From: Peptoniphilus sp. KCTC 25270
GTDB lineage: Bacteria > Bacillota > Clostridia > Tissierellales > Peptoniphilaceae
Reading direction: 5' to 3'
Length of the DNA stretch: 64,000 bases
Assembly: GCF_021012875.1 (NCBI RefSeq)
Contig: NZ_JAJMZJ010000003.1
Location: 62,001 to 126,000 of the forward strand
In this document: positions 60,784 through 64,000 of the stretch, piece by piece
How the letters are laid out: the number at the start of each line of letters is the position of its first letter
Position numbering within the stretch: position 1 is the first letter of the stretch
Notes under the pieces: generated by a model
Seen by the model: the letters and a program-made list of their open reading frames with translations, nothing else
Database searches by the model: none
What the model was told of the DNA's origin: nothing
Position numbers and translations under genes: made by a program

Positions 60784-61917
60784 TTATTTCCCGACTTTTG
60801 GAAATTCCAAAATAAATTCCGACCCTTTTCCTTCTTTCGAAACAACAGCAATCTTTCCCCCTAAGGTTTTTACAATATTTTCCGTTAAGGACAAACCAAT
60901 GCCAAAGCCGCCGGTCTCTCGACTTCTCGATTGATCGGTTCGATAAAATAAATCAAAGATTTTCTTCTGATCCTCTAGAGAAATTCCGATTCCCCGATCT
61001 TTTACTTTCAAAATCCATGACTCTTCTTCCTCTTCCATATTTACAGCGACCTCTCCCCCTACATTGGAATATTTAATTCCATTTTCTACCAAATTCAAAA
61101 GAATTCGGCTTAAGAGAATCTCGTCTCCTTTTACAGGAAAAGATGGGGGATGGTAAAGGAGAGAAATATTTTTTTCCTTGGCTTTTTGATCCAAATTCAA
61201 AAAGATTTCTTCCACTAAACTCCCTACATCTACATATTCATACTTCACTTCCGACTCTCTTGTAAATAGAAGAAGCCCCTCCACTAACTGAGAAAGACGG
61301 ACCACCGTTTGAGAAAGATCCTCTACAAAAATTTCTTCCTCTTCCCCTAACTCTCTTTCCATTTTGTAGACGTCCAACTTCGATTGCATAATGGCCAAAG
61401 GCGTTCGCAATTCATGGGCCACATTGGAGCTAAAAACCCGCTCCTTTTCGTACCCTTCGTACAATTTTTTCATGGCATCGTTAAAAGAATTTTTCAGTAG
61501 GTCAATTTCATAATCTGCACTATAGGAATCGATCCGTTTGGAAAGATTTTCCACATTTTCTATATCCAGCTGAGCAATCTCTTCAGACAAATCCTTTAAG
61601 GGTTTCATTAGGCGGGATAAAACCAAATACATTAAAAGCGTTCCCAGGAAAAAAGTACAACCAATGACAATAATTGTGTAAATCTTATATTCCGAAGTCG
61701 CTCGGATTTGTTGTTCTGATAATAAAACAAATATCCCTTCTCCCGCTTCGTCCTCCACAGAATCGGCAATTTCTACCCCAAAATCTTGAAAGATTTGATT
61801 GGTTTTTATCCCTATGGCAATGTTGGAAATATAAAGCATCAAAGCAAAAATAAGTACCGCCGCAAATAGAGATTTCGCCACTAGGGAATGGCGCACATTA
61901 TTTAGAAATTTCTTCAT
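60784..61917 (-). CDS. Sensor histidine kinase
   Basis: The 377-residue kinase starts at ATG 61917, overlapping the regulator stop by 20 bases; an in-frame start at 62040 would add 41 residues without a ribosome site. It has two membrane helices (about 14-35 and 83-105), HAMP (about 105-160), HisKA with VAHELRTPLA (His about 169) and HATPase with NLVENGIKYS, DRGIGI and GFGIGLSLT. The stimulus is unknown. It may control the redox operon 80 bases downstream. Confidence 0.92.
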   Translation of the reverse strand: MKKFLNNVRHSLVAKSLFAAVLIFALMLYISNIAIGIKTNQIFQDFGVEIADSVEDEAGEGIFVLLSEQQIRATSEYKIYTIIVIGCTFFLGTLLMYLVLSRLMKPLKDLSEEIAQLDIENVENLSKRIDSYSADYEIDLLKNSFNDAMKKLYEGYEKERVFSSNVAHELRTPLAIMQSKLDVYKMERELGEEEEIFVEDLSQTVVRLSQLVEGLLLFTRESEVKYEYVDVGSLVEEIFLNLDQKAKEKNISLLYHPPSFPVKGDEILLSRILLNLVENGIKYSNVGGEVAVNMEEEEESWILKVKDRGIGISLEDQKKIFDLFYRTDQSRSRETGGFGIGLSLTENIVKTLGGKIAVVSKEGKGSEFILEFPKVGK

Positions 61918-62578
61918 CGATAATATATCCTTTCCCGATTTCATTTCGAATGGGATCTTTTTCTCCCGTTCCTTTAATTTTTTTCCGCAAGGAGGAAATA
62001 TGAACGCGTACAGCATTGGAAAAAGGATCCGCCTCCCCATCCCAGACGTGTTCCATTAGTGTTTCACTTGTAACAAAACTACCTCGGTTCAAAATGAGAT
62101 ATTCAAAAATCGAAGTTTCTTTTCCCGTTAACTTAATCTCTTCTCCTTCTAAAAAAAGGCTACGAGATACTGTGTCAAATTCTAAATTTCCCACTTTTAT
62201 CATCGATTCTTCCACAATGTATTTTCTTCGAAACAAGGAGCGAATCCTCGCCATTAACTCTTCAAAGTAAAAGGGCTTGGTTAAATAATCATTGGCCCCT
62301 AAATCCAAACCTTCCACTCGATCCTCCACATGGGATCGGGCCGTTAATACAATGACCTGAATTTCCTGATTTTCTTCTCGAAGACGTTTCAAAAGAGTAA
62401 ATCCATCTAATTTTGGAAGGTTTATATCCAAAATCATCAAATCATAGTTTTCCACAAATAAGATTTCTTCCGCCATTTCTCCATCCTCTGCTTCATCCAC
62501 AGAATATCCTTGGAGACGCAAACCTTCTACAATGGATTTCCTTAATTCTTTTTCATCCTCTACAACTAAAATTCTCAT
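61898..62578 (-). CDS. OmpR-family response regulator
   Basis: The 226 residues form a receiver (acidic EDE at 7-9, Asp in LMILDINLPK about 51, Lys in TKPFYFEEL) and an OmpR-type winged-helix domain (EGEEIKLTGKETSIFEYLILNRG). It pairs with the kinase whose gene overlaps it. Target genes are unknown; the adjacent redox operon is a candidate. Confidence 0.94.
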   Translation of the reverse strand: MRILVVEDEKELRKSIVEGLRLQGYSVDEAEDGEMAEEILFVENYDLMILDINLPKLDGFTLLKRLREENQEIQVIVLTARSHVEDRVEGLDLGANDYLTKPFYFEELMARIRSLFRRKYIVEESMIKVGNLEFDTVSRSLFLEGEEIKLTGKETSIFEYLILNRGSFVTSETLMEHVWDGEADPFSNAVRVHISSLRKKIKGTGEKDPIRNEIGKGYIIDEEISK

Positions 62579-62650
62579 AGGCCACCTCTCTTTCTATTAT
62601 TCTATCAAAAGCAAATCATTCTTGTTTGAAAATTCTACAAATTTTTCCTA

Positions 62651-62678
62651 CAAAAAACGCCCTAGGTTTCCTAGAGCG
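62651..62678 (-). terminator. Terminator after the MFS gene
   Basis: CGCCCTAGG (62658-62666) and CCTAGAGCG (62670-62678) form a 9-bp stem with one wobble pair in RNA, followed by U6 on the minus strand. Confidence 0.88.
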
Positions 62679-62684
62679 ATTTTC

Positions 62685-63866
62685 TTATGCGAAATGTTTT
62701 TTCTCGTTCAGTTTTTTATTTACATAAGTAGCCAACGCCACTCCAATGATTGTAATGGCCAAATTAAATAACACGACATTTCTTGGTCCGTGGATTCCCG
62801 TTCCTTGGGTAATAAATCCCGCCAAAGACAATACAACATAATTGGCAATGGAAGAAGCAATCATTACAATGGATGTAATTTTCCCCTTATTGGTTGGGAA
62901 TAGCTCGTTGGCTGTTGCCGTTGCCAATTGCAAAACACCGCCAGCTCCTGCATACCCTATAACAAATCCTGCCACTGTAATCATCCATGGAGTTTGGATT
63001 AAATACACCAACAATAAAGTTACGGCACAAATGGCAGGATAGGCAATTAAAACTTGAGAGGCGCGCCATTTTTTCAAAACAACAAAAGCGGTAAACAAAA
63101 CGGCACACATGGTTCCTAAGGCGTAAAGAGATTGAATCTTCGCTGGATCTGCCACTCCATATTGCGTTGCCAATTCTTGGTAGCAGTTTAGCCACAATTG
63201 GAACGTAGCTGTACAAGTAAATCCTATAGCTATTAAAGCCAAGCTAGAGGGAGTAATGGTAATTTTTCTCTCTACATTGTCCTCTGCCTTTACCTCTGCA
63301 TTCATTTCAGGGAAGGGAAGCAACCAAATCAAAAGAGCGTCTACTCCAATTAAAATTCCCGCCAAATAAAATAAAGTGGTGTAGGATAAAGACATGGAAG
63401 CAACCAAAGCAATTCCCAGTGGCAACAACAGTTGACCGATGGACATGGAGAATTTTGTAAACATATTGGCCACAGCCCCTTTGCCTACAAAAATTTCCAA
63501 AATCGATGGAATAACCGAAGTGTCTAGGAAAGAATTGGCACAACCTCCTAGTATGGCAACAATATAGGCCACCATCATCGTATTGGAATAGGGGATGCCA
63601 ATGAAATATACCACGTACAATAAAATTCCTATCATGCCTGTAATTCTTCTACCAAATCGATCCGAAAATGGTCCCGCAATGGGAAGGGATATCAAACGCC
63701 CCAATCCAAGAGCTGCAATTACTTGCAATACCAAACTAATATCCGACGTTCCCCAGCTGGCGGCCACTTCCATTTTGTATTGAGCCAAAATGGATACGCC
63801 AATTCCGTGGATGAAATAAGTAAAATAAAGAGCTAAGGCTGTAAAAATATAATTTTTCCGTTTCAT
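62685..63866 (-). CDS. Major facilitator superfamily transporter
   Basis: The 393 residues form 12 predicted helices. The MFS loop motif between helices 2 and 3 reads GPFSDRFGRRITG (about 68-80). The central cytoplasmic loop is charged (EMNAEVKAEDNVERK). The ATG at 63866 has GGAG seven bases upstream; an in-frame ATG at 63881 has none. Substrate unknown. It lies upstream of the two-component genes with a terminator between. Confidence 0.9.
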   Translation of the reverse strand: MKRKNYIFTALALYFTYFIHGIGVSILAQYKMEVAASWGTSDISLVLQVIAALGLGRLISLPIAGPFSDRFGRRITGMIGILLYVVYFIGIPYSNTMMVAYIVAILGGCANSFLDTSVIPSILEIFVGKGAVANMFTKFSMSIGQLLLPLGIALVASMSLSYTTLFYLAGILIGVDALLIWLLPFPEMNAEVKAEDNVERKITITPSSLALIAIGFTCTATFQLWLNCYQELATQYGVADPAKIQSLYALGTMCAVLFTAFVVLKKWRASQVLIAYPAICAVTLLLVYLIQTPWMITVAGFVIGYAGAGGVLQLATATANELFPTNKGKITSIVMIASSIANYVVLSLAGFITQGTGIHGPRNVVLFNLAITIIGVALATYVNKKLNEKKHFA

Positions 63867-64000
63867 TTTTTTCTCCAACATATATTCTAAGTCATTTTAT
63901 ACTCGTATTTATCCATTCTACCACATTTTTGAATATTTCGGCAGAGGAATCCTCCAGGTTCCGTTTACAAAAATAGAATTTATTAGACAAAAATTAGATT

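Overview
The window reads as a chromosomal segment of an AT-rich, amino-acid-fermenting anaerobe of the Bacillota (Clostridia/Tissierellia-like). Support: a complete lysine-fermentation operon, phosphate acetyltransferase, radical-SAM and B12 enzymes, a WalRK-YycHI cell-wall two-component locus, SLH and 3D/DUF348 wall proteins, class III fructose bisphosphatase, strong AGGAGG ribosome binding sites and U-tailed terminators. I cannot name the species. No prophage, insertion sequence, CRISPR array or rRNA was seen; one tRNA (Pro, UGG) is present.

Region 1-12.1 kb is the lysine-fermentation locus. On the minus strand, kal-kce-kdd-kamA-kamB-kamC-kamD-kamE form one operon ending at a terminator near 1.23 kb, followed by a separately promoted thiolase that runs off the left edge. 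The operon leader (about 9.95-10.12 kb) carries a lysine-type riboswitch. The 3' strand of its P1 helix is also the first strand of an intrinsic terminator, so lysine binding should block termination: an ON switch, which suits a catabolic operon. A NhaC-type permease (probable lysine transporter, lysW-like) diverges from it. kamB (P-loop) and kamC (MutS-like ATPase) lie among the aminomutase genes and are candidate aminomutase maintenance factors.

Region 12.1-23.3 kb holds housekeeping genes (HD hydrolase, apt, fbp, nudix, mscL, dCMP deaminase, RNase H), an SLH-anchored protein with two FMN-binding-like domains that both carry candidate flavinylation motifs, a 3D-domain wall protein, and larE-larC for the nickel-pincer cofactor. 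Region 23.4-27.0 kb is a five-gene operon: a hydrogenase-C-terminus-like Cys protein, an NMT1/SsuA-type ABC transporter and an FmdE-like protein. Both this operon and the SLH flavoprotein have a Fur-box-like palindrome just downstream of the promoter, suggesting an iron-responsive pair.

Region 27.1-44.9 kb contains pta, a metallo-hydrolase, tRNA-Pro, a HAD-VanZ pair, a site-2-type protease, an orphan zinc-ribbon/TPR membrane protein, a PLD-nuclease/helicase/DUF3427 protein (possible nucleic-acid defence), a cysteine synthase homologue, CapA, PspC, PPK2 with a small overlapping LDCC-motif gene, oligoendopeptidase F, and an ECF S-component next to pncB. Region 45-64 kb carries walR-walK-yycH-yycI-lysA, a PepSY lipoprotein, chorismate mutase, an ATP-grasp ligase, stress enzymes, a Na/Pi cotransporter, a radical SAM protein, an M18 aminopeptidase, a two-component system followed by a redox operon (48-residue CXXC protein, NapH-like ferredoxin, TlpA-like lipoprotein, CPBP protease), and an MFS transporter.

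The only gene-free stretch above 300 bases is 9857-10549. It holds the riboswitch and the divergent promoters and is described in the entries.
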